Assembly: GCF_006335015.1 (NCBI RefSeq)
Contig: NZ_VDGT01000013.1
Span: 124,001 to 188,000 of the forward strand
Reading direction: 5' to 3'
DNA from: Streptomyces sedi
GTDB taxonomy: Bacteria; Actinomycetota; Actinomycetes; Streptomycetales; Streptomycetaceae
Length of the DNA: 64,000 nucleotides
Part shown: positions 41,538 through 50,425 of the stretch, one piece after another
Layout: every line of letters starts with the position of its first letter
How positions within the stretch are numbered: the first letter of the stretch is position 1
Made by a program: the position numbers and the translations under genes
The notes under the pieces: model-generated
Database searches by the model: none
The model's input: only the letters and a program-made list of their open reading frames with translations
What the model was told of the DNA's origin: nothing

Positions 41538-41939
41538 TCAGTCGACCTGGGCCACGCCGGCCGCGAAGGAGGTGTCACAGACGGGACGGGAGAAGCGCTG
41601 GGCGCGCTGGGCGCTGCCGTACTTCTCGACGGCGGCCTGGCCGAGCGTCTGGGCGATCTCGGCGCAGTACGGGGCGAGCGACGGGTCCTCGTCGACCGCG
41701 GCCTGGAGGCCGGTCAGCGCCACCGAGGGGTCCTGGTGCCGCAGCGTCGTCAACAGACTGTCGCGCAGCAGGTCCTGGGGCGCGTGCGCCTCCTGCTCGG
41801 CGGCGGCCGTGAGCATCTGGACCTCGGAGGGAGGGGAGGCCCAGGGCACGCGCGTGACGGCGAGCGTGCCGGAGAGCACCAACACGGCTGGCAGGGCGAC
41901 GGCGAGACTTCTGCCGATGTGGCGGAGTGCCTGGTTCAC
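41538..41939 (-). CDS. Exported or membrane-anchored small protein, unknown function
   Basis: 133 residues. N-terminal hydrophobic segment (about 11-28; LAVALPAVLVLSGTLAV), then an Ala/Gln/Glu-rich helical domain ending with a Cys pair (PYCAEI and PVCDTS) that may form a disulfide outside the cell. No family recognised. GTG 41939 with GAGGAAG upstream; that ribosome-binding region is duplicated (gcgaggaagcgcgaggaa). The 398-bp region upstream holds its promoter. Confidence 0.72.
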   Translation of the reverse strand: MNQALRHIGRSLAVALPAVLVLSGTLAVTRVPWASPPSEVQMLTAAAEQEAHAPQDLLRDSLLTTLRHQDPSVALTGLQAAVDEDPSLAPYCAEIAQTLGQAAVEKYGSAQRAQRFSRPVCDTSFAAGVAQVD

Positions 41940-42337
41940 GGTGTCTTCCTCGCGCTTCCTCGCGAAACGGTGACGCGAAACGTTGGGTGGGAGGCGTGCG
42001 TTCGTGGCGCGGCGCGGGTGACCGGCCACGGGCCAAACCGGGCTCCGGGAAGGGGCCTTGTGGATGGCACGAGCCGAATCGTAGCGAGGTGTGGCGGGTT
42101 GATGGCATTCCGTCACTCGCACGAGTGATGCCGTGCGGGGTTTTCTTCGCGGGGCGTTGACGAGGGCGTTGACCTCCGTCGGTTCTTGTCGCCCGCTGCG
42201 CGGGAAAGCGCGCGGAGGCGCCGGGGAGGCCGGGGACGCCGGTGGCATGGGGGCTGCGAGGGACACGCGGAACGCCGAAGGGCCGCGCCCCCACCCGGTG
42301 TACGGGTGGGAACGCGGCCCCGGTGGCGCGCTTCGGG
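41940..42337. other. 398-bp intergenic region between msiK end and an exported-protein gene
   Basis: No supported ORF. Contains TACGAT on the minus strand (42078-42083), a possible promoter with a leader of about 130 nt; a perfect 16-nt dyad TCACTCG-CA-CGAGTGA (42113-42128) just upstream of it, a candidate operator; and the msiK terminator at 42280-42320. Confidence 0.5.
42280..42320. terminator. Two-part hairpin after msiK
   Basis: GGGCCGCG (42280-42287) pairs with 42313-42320 and CCCACCCG (42290-42297) with 42303-42310, with a cc/aa internal loop and a 5-nt apex. Strong terminator for msiK on the minus strand. Confidence 0.75.
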
Positions 42338-43468
<1,131 letters not shown>

Positions 43469-43688
43469 GTCGTGTTGTCTCCTTCTACCGGCAGGAACGT
43501 GCCGGACGATCCGAGTAGGAAGGTGTGACGACCATGTGAATGGACGCAGGGTGAACCTAACTCGAAAGCAATATAAAAGTCAGTACCTACCGGCAAGAAA
43601 ATCCTCGTCCCTCCCACCGGCCCACACCCGTCACCTGCGGGCGTGTAGGCTGGTCCGGCCTTGAGGGCGCCAGGACGCACGGGCACTC
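43469..43688 (-). promoter_or_regulatory. msiK upstream region with AT-rich promoter
   Basis: On the minus strand CTGACT, 18 bp, TAGGTT form a plausible -35/-10 in an unusually AT-rich stretch (tttatattgctttcgag). A hairpin CCGGCA-ggaacg-TGCCGG lies between promoter and start. No typical DasR or other operator recognised. Confidence 0.4.
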
Positions 43689-43762
43689 GCCGCCTTAGCT
43701 CAGTTGGCCAGAGCAGCTGTCTTGTAAACAGCAGGTCGTCGGTTCGAATCCGACAGGCGGCT
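43689..43762 (+). tRNA. tRNA-Thr (anticodon TGT)
   Basis: 74 nt without encoded CCA. Acceptor stem GCCGCCT/AGGCGGC, D arm AGCTCAGTTGGCCAGAGC, anticodon stem GCTGT/ACAGC with loop CTTGTAA giving anticodon TGT, T arm GTCGG-TTCGAAT-CCGAC. All stems pair. It reads ACA and other Thr codons and stands alone between msiK and a hypothetical gene. Confidence 0.95.
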
Positions 43763-43953
43763 CACGCCGTCCCCTCTGGCCTTCGGCGTGGCGCGGTCCG
43801 CGGTTCTCCGAATCGGCGCGAAGGCCGGGGGAACGTTTACCTGCCGGCAACGGACACCTTCCGCTCCGGTGGGCGCCCGTCCGAGCGGACGCCCCTTCCC
43901 TCCCGGCGCCGGGTTCCCTCCCGACGCGTACCGGCCGGCGCGGGACAACACAC

Positions 43954-44514
43954 CTAGGCCAGGTTCCACTCGCAGCCGCCGGACGCCTCCAGGTACTCGC
44001 CGTCGTTGACCGTTACGCGGCCCGGGCCCTGGAGGTTCTCGTTGGCGATGATCGCCTCGAACTCGCCGCTGGAGTCGCTGTTGCGGGACCAGTAGCACAT
44101 GGGCCACGCCCCGTCGGGGTCCGGGCCCTCGGTGGTGTACTCGCCCGGCGCGATGTCCTCGCCCGCGAGGTGGACGCCGTCGGAGAACGACTCCGCCGGC
44201 CCCAGCTGATGGAACCCCGGCTCGGGTTCCGGTTCGGGGTCGGCGTCCCTCGTCTGGGCCACCTCCGGCTCCGACCCCGCCGAGATGGACAGGGACGGCT
44301 CCGCGCTGGCGCCGGCGTCGTCCTCGGTGCCGCTCGCGGCACCGATACCGACCCCGACGAGGAGGCAGACGACGCCGACCGCGCCGTGGGTGAGCAGCGT
44401 CTTGCGCTGGCTTCGAGGCGGGGCCGGGGGCATGGGGCGGGGGCCGGGGGTCCCGGTGTGTGGCGGCGTGTCTTCGGGGCCCTGTCCCTGTGGCCAGCCG
44501 GGCTGATCGGTCAT
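43954..44514 (-). CDS. Membrane-anchored extracellular protein, unknown function
   Basis: 186 residues. Pro/Gly-rich cytosolic N-terminus (about 1-37), one membrane helix (about 40-60; THGAVGVVCLLVGVGIGAAS), an acidic linker, then a small beta-rich domain (about 110-186; HLAGEDIAPGEYTT, then CYWSR and a final Cys) typical of many Streptomyces surface proteins. Likely one disulfide. ATG 44514 with GGAGGGGGAG upstream. Function unknown. Confidence 0.8.
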   Translation of the reverse strand: MTDQPGWPQGQGPEDTPPHTGTPGPRPMPPAPPRSQRKTLLTHGAVGVVCLLVGVGIGAASGTEDDAGASAEPSLSISAGSEPEVAQTRDADPEPEPEPGFHQLGPAESFSDGVHLAGEDIAPGEYTTEGPDPDGAWPMCYWSRNSDSSGEFEAIIANENLQGPGRVTVNDGEYLEASGGCEWNLA

Positions 44515-44704
44515 GGTCTCCCCCTCCGGGTCGTGCGAGCGGCGGTGTGGGGGGTGCGCCGATGATGTCGCCCGGCGCGGCGGGGGGAGGACGCTATCGG
44601 CACACCGTGATGATTTTGTTACCGAGGGTCAGTGGCGCTGGAGGCTGCGGGGCGGAGGGGGTTTCTGGCGGCGAGAGGCCGAAGCCGTTGGCGTGGTCGG
44701 CCTG

Positions 44705-44734
44705 TTGACCCGCCGGGGCGGGCGAACATAGAAA
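44705..44734 (+). promoter_or_regulatory. Promoter of the alpha-galactosidase gene
   Basis: -35 TTGACC (44705-44710), 18 bp, -10 TAGAAA (44729-44734). Predicted leader of about 35 nt with AAGGGA before the ATG. Confidence 0.5.
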
Positions 44735-44775
44735 TAACCGCGCACGTCTCAACATGAGCGAACAAGGGATCGTCG

Positions 44776-46920
44776 ATGCACGATGGGTCGTACCTCAACT
44801 TCCGCTCGGCGGGCGCCGCGCTGGTGCTGGACTGCACGGGGGACGGGCTGCCCCGGGTCGTGCACTGGGGTGCCGACCTGGGCGAGCTGACCCAGGACAC
44901 GATGGCGGCCATGGCCCGCGCGGCGGTCCCGCAGATCGCCTGGAACAACGTGGACGTCGTGGTGCCGCTGGCCCTCGTCCCCGAGCACTCGGCCGGCTGG
45001 CAGGGAACGCCGGGCCTCACCGGGCACCGTGCCGGCACCGACTTCTCCACCGCGTTCACCGTCACCTCCCTGGTGAACGAGGAGCGCGCGCTGACGGTCG
45101 TCGCCGAGGACGTGGTCGCCGCCCTCGAACTGCGGCTGGAGATCGAGCTGACCGCCAGCGGCCTGGTGCGCCAGCGGGCCGTCCTCGCCAGCCTCGCCGA
45201 CGAGGGCACCGCCCCGTTCACCCTCGACGGGCTGCTGCTGGCCCTCCCGGTGCCGGAACGCGCCGCCGAACTCCTCGACATGACCGGCCGCCACCTGCGC
45301 GAACGCACCCCGCAGCGGCATGCGTTCACCCTCGGTACCCATCTGCGGGACGGCCGCAAGGGCCGCACCGGCACGGACGCCGTGACCGTGCACCTCGCGG
45401 GCGAGACCGGCTTCGGCTTCCGCGCGGGCGAGGTCTGGGGGCTGCACGTCGGCTGGAGCGGCAACCACCGCTCCCTCGCCGAACGCACCCACACCGGCGT
45501 CTCCCTGCTGGCCGGCGGCGAGCTGCCGCTGCCCGGCGAGATCATCCTCGGTCCCGGGGAGAGCTACACCTCCCCGTGGGTCTTCGGCAGCTACGGGCGG
45601 CACGGCCTCGACGAGCTGGCCGGCCGCTTCCACGGCCATCTGCGCGCCAGGCCGCACCACCCGAGCGGCCCGCGCCCGGTCACCCTCAACGTCTGGGAGG
45701 CCGTCTACTTCCGCCACGACCTCCCCAAGCTCAAGGAGCTGGCCGACGCCGCCGCCGAGATCGGCGCCGAGCGCTTCGTGCTGGACGACGGCTGGTTCCG
45801 TGGCCGGCGCGACGACCGGGCCGGCCTCGGCGACTGGTACGTGGACGAGGACGTCTGGCCCGAGGGGCTCCACCCGCTGGCCGAGTACGTCAGGGGCCTC
45901 GGCCTGGAGTTCGGCCTGTGGGTCGAGCCCGAGATGGTCAACCTCAACTCCGACCTGGCCCGCGCCCACCCCGAGTGGATCATGGCGACCGGCGACCGGC
46001 TGCCCCCGGAGTCCCGGAACCAGCAGGTGCTGGACCTCGGCCATCCCGAGGCCTACGCGTATGTGCGGGGACGCCTCGACTCGCTGGTCGGCGAGTACGC
46101 GCTGACCTATCTGAAGTGGGACCACAACCGCGACCTGGTGGAGGCGGGACACCGCCCCACCGGCCGGGCCGGCGTCCACGCGCAGACCCGCGCCGTCTAC
46201 CGGCTCCTGGACGAACTGCGCGCCCGCCACCCGGGGTTGGAGATCGAGTCCTGCTCCTCCGGCGGCGGCCGGGTCGACCTCGGCATCCTGGAACGCACCG
46301 ACCGGGTGTGGACCAGCGACTGCATCGACGCCCTGGAGCGTCAACGCATCCAGCGCTGGACCGGCGTGCTGCTGCCCCCGGAGCTGATGGGGGCGCACGT
46401 CGGCGCGCCCACGGCACACACCACGGGACGCACCCACGGCCTGGAGTTCCGCGCCGGCACCGCGCTCTTCGGCCACCTCGGGATCGAGTGGGACCTGACC
46501 GCCGCCTCGCCGGAGGACCGCGCCGCGCTCGCCGAGTGGATCGCGCTCCACAAGCGGCTCCGCCCGTTGCTGCACACCGGCCGCGTGGTGCGCGAGGACC
46601 ACGCGGACCCCGCGCTGTGGGTGCACGGCGTGGTCGCCGAGGACGGCGGGCACGCGGTCTTCGCGCTGGCGCAGGTCGCCACCGGGGTGCAGCTCCCGTC
46701 CGGCAACGTGCGGCTGCCGGGTCTCGCGCCCGACGCGCTGTACCGCGTCGCGCCGCTGCCGCCGGCCGACCGGTCGCGCGGGCCGGCGCTGACTCCGCTG
46801 CCCTGGTGGGGCGAGGGCGTCACGCTGCCCGGCCGGGTGCTCGCCGAGGTCGGCGTGCGGGCGCCGATCCAGCACCCGGAGCGGCTGGTGCTGTTGGAGG
46901 CACACCGCGTGGAGGGGTGA
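44776..46920 (+). CDS. Alpha-galactosidase, GH36
   Basis: 714 residues, full-length GH36: N-terminal beta-sandwich (about 1-310), TIM barrel with LDDGWF, LWVEPEMVN, the nucleophile motif LKWDHNRD and the SCSSGGGRVD block, acid/base Asp in WTSDCIDALER, and a C-terminal beta domain. It releases terminal alpha-1,6-galactose from melibiose or raffinose-type sugars. No signal peptide, so intracellular, implying prior import by an MsiK-driven transporter; msiK is 1.3 kb away. Two GC hairpins follow. Confidence 0.93.
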   Translation: MHDGSYLNFRSAGAALVLDCTGDGLPRVVHWGADLGELTQDTMAAMARAAVPQIAWNNVDVVVPLALVPEHSAGWQGTPGLTGHRAGTDFSTAFTVTSLVNEERALTVVAEDVVAALELRLEIELTASGLVRQRAVLASLADEGTAPFTLDGLLLALPVPERAAELLDMTGRHLRERTPQRHAFTLGTHLRDGRKGRTGTDAVTVHLAGETGFGFRAGEVWGLHVGWSGNHRSLAERTHTGVSLLAGGELPLPGEIILGPGESYTSPWVFGSYGRHGLDELAGRFHGHLRARPHHPSGPRPVTLNVWEAVYFRHDLPKLKELADAAAEIGAERFVLDDGWFRGRRDDRAGLGDWYVDEDVWPEGLHPLAEYVRGLGLEFGLWVEPEMVNLNSDLARAHPEWIMATGDRLPPESRNQQVLDLGHPEAYAYVRGRLDSLVGEYALTYLKWDHNRDLVEAGHRPTGRAGVHAQTRAVYRLLDELRARHPGLEIESCSSGGGRVDLGILERTDRVWTSDCIDALERQRIQRWTGVLLPPELMGAHVGAPTAHTTGRTHGLEFRAGTALFGHLGIEWDLTAASPEDRAALAEWIALHKRLRPLLHTGRVVREDHADPALWVHGVVAEDGGHAVFALAQVATGVQLPSGNVRLPGLAPDALYRVAPLPPADRSRGPALTPLPWWGEGVTLPGRVLAEVGVRAPIQHPERLVLLEAHRVEG

Positions 46921-46932
46921 ACGAGCGCGGCC

Positions 46933-46969
46933 GGTGCGGGACGCGCGCCCCTCGTGCGCGTCCCGCACC
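46933..46969. terminator. 14-bp perfect hairpin after alpha-galactosidase
   Basis: GGTGCGGGACGCGC (46933-46946) pairs exactly with 46956-46969 over a 9-nt loop, between convergent genes; a second GC-rich dyad follows before 47011. Confidence 0.8.
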
Positions 46970-47011
46970 CCCCCCGCTCCGCGCCCCCGCCCCCGGCGCG
47001 GGGGCGCGGGG

Positions 47012-48019
47012 TCAGGGGAGGAGGACCACCTTGCCCGTGGTGGCCCTGCCCTCCAGGGCGCGGTGCGCGGCGGCTGCTTCGGCCAGCGGGAACGTGCGGG
47101 TCAGCGGCGCGAACACGCCCTCGGACAGCAGCGCGAGCGCCTCCTCCTCCAGCAGGCGCAGGTTCTCCGCGCCGCCGATCCGCTCGAAGAGCGCCGGCCC
47201 GAGCGCGGACCGCGAGGTGACGCCCAGGGCGGCCCGTTCCTCGGGGGCGGCGAGCAGCGGCCCTGAGCCGTCCAGCCCCGACGAGGCCGCCCCGTAGGCG
47301 ACATGGCCGCCGCCCCGGCCCAGCAGCCCGAGGGCGGCGCGGGCGCGCTCCCCGCCCACGCCCTCGAAGAGATGGCGCACCGGTCGCTCGCCGAAGGCGG
47401 AACGCACGGCATCGGTCCAGCCCGGTCGGTCGTAGTCGACCGCGAGGTCGGCGCCCAGCGCCCGCACGGTCGCGACCTTCTCCTGGCCCCCGGCCGCGCC
47501 GATCACCCGCGCCCCGCGGTGCCGCGTGTACTGCGTCAGCAGCGAGCCGATCCCGCCGGCCGCCGCCAGCACCAGCACGGTGTCACCGCGTTCGACCGTG
47601 GCGAACCGCAGCAGGCCCATCGTCATCCGGCCGGTGCCCAGGACGGCGACGGCGTGGGTCTCCGGCACCCCGTCGGGCAGCCGGTGCAGCCGGGTGACGT
47701 CGGTGGCGGCGAGTTCGGCGTAGCCGCCGGGCGCCATGCCGAGGTGGGCGGAGACCCGTTGGCCGAGCCAGGAGGCGGCGACGCCCTCGCCGACCGCGTC
47801 GACGGTGCCGGCGACCTCGCGGCCCGGGACCGTCGGCAGCTCGACGCGCGGCCAGGCGCCGCCGGGCGCGACGCCCCGGCGCAGCGCGGTGTCCACCAGG
47901 TGCACCCCGGCGGCGGCCACGGCTATCCGCACCTGCCCGGGGCCGGGGGACGGGTCCTGGACGGTCTCGTAGGAGAGGTTCTCCGGCGGGCCGAAGGCGT
48001 GCAGACGGATCGCGTGCAT
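47012..48019 (-). CDS. NADPH:quinone oxidoreductase-like protein, SoxR target
   Basis: 335 residues, zinc-independent MDR family: GroES-like N domain (GPGQVRIAVAAAGV, GREVAGTVDAVG) and Rossmann domain with AAAGGIGSLLTQ, the quinone-reductase variant of the nucleotide loop; no catalytic Zn Cys set. It likely reduces quinones or redox-cycling compounds. ATG 48019 with GAGGAAA upstream. The promoter carries a near-ideal SoxR box in a 19-bp spacer, matching the known control of an orthologous oxidoreductase by SoxR in S. coelicolor; soxR itself is at 9 kb. Confidence 0.92.
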   Translation of the reverse strand: MHAIRLHAFGPPENLSYETVQDPSPGPGQVRIAVAAAGVHLVDTALRRGVAPGGAWPRVELPTVPGREVAGTVDAVGEGVAASWLGQRVSAHLGMAPGGYAELAATDVTRLHRLPDGVPETHAVAVLGTGRMTMGLLRFATVERGDTVLVLAAAGGIGSLLTQYTRHRGARVIGAAGGQEKVATVRALGADLAVDYDRPGWTDAVRSAFGERPVRHLFEGVGGERARAALGLLGRGGGHVAYGAASSGLDGSGPLLAAPEERAALGVTSRSALGPALFERIGGAENLRLLEEEALALLSEGVFAPLTRTFPLAEAAAAHRALEGRATTGKVVLLP

Positions 48020-48054
48020 GGGTTTCCTCGGTCGTTTGAGAACGGACGGCCCCC

Positions 48055-48085
48055 AGCCTGCTTCTTCAAGTCGACTTGAAGCCAA
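48055..48085 (-). promoter_or_regulatory. SoxR-controlled promoter with SoxR box
   Basis: Minus strand -35 TTGGCT (48080-48085), 19-bp spacer, -10 CAGGCT (48055-48060). The spacer is occupied by the perfect 18-bp palindrome CTTCAAGTCGACTTGAAG (48064-48081), close to the SoxR consensus CCTCAAGTTAACTTGAGG. The over-long spacer is diagnostic of MerR-type activation. Confidence 0.85.
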
Positions 48086-48151
48086 GGGTCTTCGGGCCGC
48101 CCCGGAACGGCCGGGACCGCGACTGTCAGTGGCGCCCGGCAGGATGGCCGC

Positions 48152-48865
48152 ATGGTGAGCGGAGCGGGCAAGGGACGGACCGGCAGGAGCACGGGCGGGG
48201 GCGAGGTGCGGGCGCCCGTGCGCCCGCGGCTCGCGCTGCCGGTCGAGCCGGAGGTCTTCGACGGGGCGGCGGGGCTGGGGGCCGAGGAGGACTACGACGG
48301 GTTCGAGTTCGTCTCCACCGACCTGAGCGGCGCCCTCGCGCCCGGGGCGACGTTTCTCGACTGCGCGCTGCGCGGCTGCGTGCTGGACCGGGCGGTGCTG
48401 CGGGGCGCGCGGCTGCTGGACAGCCTGCTGACCGAGGTGCGGGGCGTCGGCGTCGAGCTGTTCGAGGCGGAGCTGCGGGACGTGGAGATCAGCGACGCCC
48501 GGCTGGGCGGGGTGCAGTGCGGCGGCGCCAGGCTCACCCGGGTGCTGGTGCGCGGCGGCAAGATCGACTATCTGAACCTGCGGCAGTCCCGGCTGGTCGA
48601 CGTCACCTTCGAGGGCTGCGTGCTGGTCGAGCCCGACTTCGGCGGCGCCACCCTGGAGCGGGTCTCCTTCGACGACTGCGAGCTGCGCTCACCCGACCTC
48701 ACGGGCGCCACGCTGCGGGACGTGGACCTGCGCGGCCTCTCCTCGTTCGAGCCCGGGCGCGGCGTCGACCGGCTGGCGGGCGCGGTGATCAGCCCCGGCC
48801 AGCTGGTGGAGCTGGCGCCGCTGCTCGCCGCCCAGCTGGGGGTGCGGGTGATGCCGACGGCGTAG
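48152..48865 (+). CDS. Pentapeptide-repeat protein
   Basis: 237 residues. From about residue 45 to 195 the chain is a series of A(D/N)LxX-like pentapeptides (FVSTDLSGALAPGATFLDCA, then VLDRAVLRGARLLDS, DFGGATLERVSF, DLTGATLRDVDL), forming a right-handed beta-helix; unusually rich in Cys at the repeat corners. Cytosolic, no enzyme motif. Such proteins sometimes mimic DNA and bind gyrase, but function here is unknown. ATG 48152. Confidence 0.85.
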   Translation: MVSGAGKGRTGRSTGGGEVRAPVRPRLALPVEPEVFDGAAGLGAEEDYDGFEFVSTDLSGALAPGATFLDCALRGCVLDRAVLRGARLLDSLLTEVRGVGVELFEAELRDVEISDARLGGVQCGGARLTRVLVRGGKIDYLNLRQSRLVDVTFEGCVLVEPDFGGATLERVSFDDCELRSPDLTGATLRDVDLRGLSSFEPGRGVDRLAGAVISPGQLVELAPLLAAQLGVRVMPTA

Positions 48866-48898
48866 CACGGCTGAGGAAGGGAGGGGGCGGGCGGTCGC

Positions 48899-48922
48899 GG
48901 GTACCGCACCCGGGCGGTACCC
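48899..48922. terminator. 9-bp hairpin between convergent genes
   Basis: GGGTACCGC (48899-48907) pairs exactly with 48914-48922 over 6 nt, between the pentapeptide and PAP2 genes. Confidence 0.6.
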
Positions 48923-48947
48923 GCGGGAACGTCGGCGGCGTCGGCCG

Positions 48948-49823
48948 TCAGTGCCCGCCGTGGCGCGGACGGTCGCCGAGGGTGAGCGTCTGCTCGTCGT
49001 GCGCGGGGATCCGGTCGTCGGCCGGCCGCGGGGTGTGGGGAACGGGCTGGCCGGGGGCCGGTTCCGGTCGGGCGGCGTGCCGTCCCGACCCGGCGCGGCC
49101 GGTCGTCTCGCGCTCGGGCCCCAGCCATCTGCGGAAGACCACCGAGGTCGGCCGGACCAGGGCCGGGCCGAGCAGCAGCAGCGTCGCGGCGGCGACCGCG
49201 GTGCCCAGCGTGGCGCCCGCCGCCACGTCGTGCGGGTAGTGCACCCCGACGGCGACCCGCAGCAGCGCGCCGAGTGCGGCGAGCGGCAGCGCGACGACGG
49301 CCAGCCGCGGCAGCAGGATCGCCAGGCCGACGCCGAGGGAGACGGCGAGCGTCGAGTGGTTGCTGGGGAAGGACCAGTCACCCGCGGGCGGGCACTCGGC
49401 CAGCGCCATGGCGTCGGACACCGCGCGGCACGGCCGCTCCTCCTCGATCACGACCTTCAGCGCCTCGCTGATCCCGTAGGCCGCCAGCATCCCGACGCCC
49501 ACGGCCATCGCTCCGGCGACACGGCCCGCCTCGCCCGCGCGCAGACCGGCGAACCAGACCCACACCAGCACCAGACCGAGCACGATCAGCGTGCCCTCGG
49601 TGGCGATCTCCAGCGCGTGCCCGAACCACGAGGGGGTGCCGTCGACCCACTCGGTGATCGACCGGTAGATGTCGACGGAGGCGCCGTCGACCACGTGCAC
49701 CGGTCCGTCCTCGCCCAGCCCTCCGGGCCAGAGCCAGAGCAGGATCGCCGCACCCGCGAGGAGCGACGCCACCGCCACCGCCAGTCGGCGGCCGGGTCCG
49801 CCGAATTCAGGATCTGTTTCCAT
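48948..49823 (-). CDS. PAP2-family membrane phosphatase
   Basis: 291 residues, six membrane helices. The three PAP2 motifs are present: KVVIEEERP (KxxxxxxRP), PSNHST (PSGH-like, with Asn in place of Gly) and RVAVGVHYPHD (SRxxxxxHxxxD-like). Probably dephosphorylates an isoprenoid or glycerolipid pyrophosphate at the outer face. The C-terminal about 70 residues are disordered and His/Pro/Arg-rich. ATG 49823 about 8 nt after TACGTT. Confidence 0.88.
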   Translation of the reverse strand: METDPEFGGPGRRLAVAVASLLAGAAILLWLWPGGLGEDGPVHVVDGASVDIYRSITEWVDGTPSWFGHALEIATEGTLIVLGLVLVWVWFAGLRAGEAGRVAGAMAVGVGMLAAYGISEALKVVIEEERPCRAVSDAMALAECPPAGDWSFPSNHSTLAVSLGVGLAILLPRLAVVALPLAALGALLRVAVGVHYPHDVAAGATLGTAVAAATLLLLGPALVRPTSVVFRRWLGPERETTGRAGSGRHAARPEPAPGQPVPHTPRPADDRIPAHDEQTLTLGDRPRHGGH

Positions 49824-50099
49824 GGCAGCTGAACGTAAGCCATCTGGGCGTCATGCTCCCATGCGGGCGGGCGGCGAGCGGTCCCCGCCTTCGACCGGAT
49901 GAGGGCTGACTGGCCCTCGGATGTCCGAATTCGTCCCTCCGGCGCGACTGTTGACGGGCCGTAGGTGTGAGATCTCTCACCGTGCCCGGCGACGTCGTGG
50001 GCGGCTATGCCGCGAGAGAAGGGGCGGGTGATCGCCGGAGCGTGCGTCGGACGACGGCCGACGGAACGCCGGCCCGAGGAAATACGGAACGGTCCGGGA

Positions 50100-50128
50100 T
50101 TGTCTCTCGGCGAAGTCGAACGTAGAGT
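50100..50128 (+). promoter_or_regulatory. Promoter of a small transcription unit
   Basis: -35 TTGTCT (50100-50105), 17 bp, -10 TAGAGT (50123-50128). Followed 7 nt later by GTG at 50136. Confidence 0.6.
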
Positions 50129-50135
50129 TGTCCGG

Positions 50136-50192
50136 GTGACTGCCGGGTCGGCCATGGGCCATCAGCGAGTTGGGTTCCCGGCCTCCGAGTGA
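50136..50192 (+). CDS. 18-codon leaderless micro-ORF
   Basis: GTG at 50136 lies 7 nt after a good -10. The ORF codes for MTAGSAMGHQRVGFPASE and ends 8 nt before a GC hairpin. It could be a real micropeptide, a leader peptide for the downstream Ddn-hemerythrin gene, or chance coding within a small RNA. Confidence 0.4.
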   Translation: MTAGSAMGHQRVGFPASE

Positions 50193-50199
50193 GGTCGGC

Positions 50200-50216
50200 G
50201 CGGGCGCGAGGCCCGC
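50200..50216 (+). terminator. Hairpin with pyrimidine tract
   Basis: GCGGGC-gcgag-GCCCGC followed by ccactcttcttctttc, the closest thing to a Rho-independent terminator with a T-rich tail in this window. It would end an RNA of about 95 nt. Confidence 0.55.
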
Positions 50217-50425
50217 CCACTCTTCTTCTTTCCTCGCCCTTTCTCGAAACCTTCTTCCGCGCCGTCGCGCGCCCATCTGAGCTGCGCGCTTCGTGGCGTT
50301 GAGTCGTTCTGCCGCATTCCTCTGTCTCCAGGCGCGCCTTCGCGCCCGCCGTCGAGAAGAGACGTCTTCCCTGTGCGTCAAACGACGAAATCGGCCTGCC
50401 CACATTCGTTCAAAGGAATCAACGT

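Larger units (their letters stand above)
49824..50425. other. 602-bp intergenic region
   Basis: Holds a 14-nt dyad GTGAGA-TC-TCTCAC (49967-49980) behind a TTGACG hexamer (49951-49956), a complete small transcription unit (promoter 50100-50128, leaderless 18-codon ORF, hairpin 50200-50216), and a pyrimidine-rich stretch from 50217 to about 50270. A longer minus-strand frame here is Arg-rich and overlaps the next gene's start, so I do not accept it. Confidence 0.5.
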
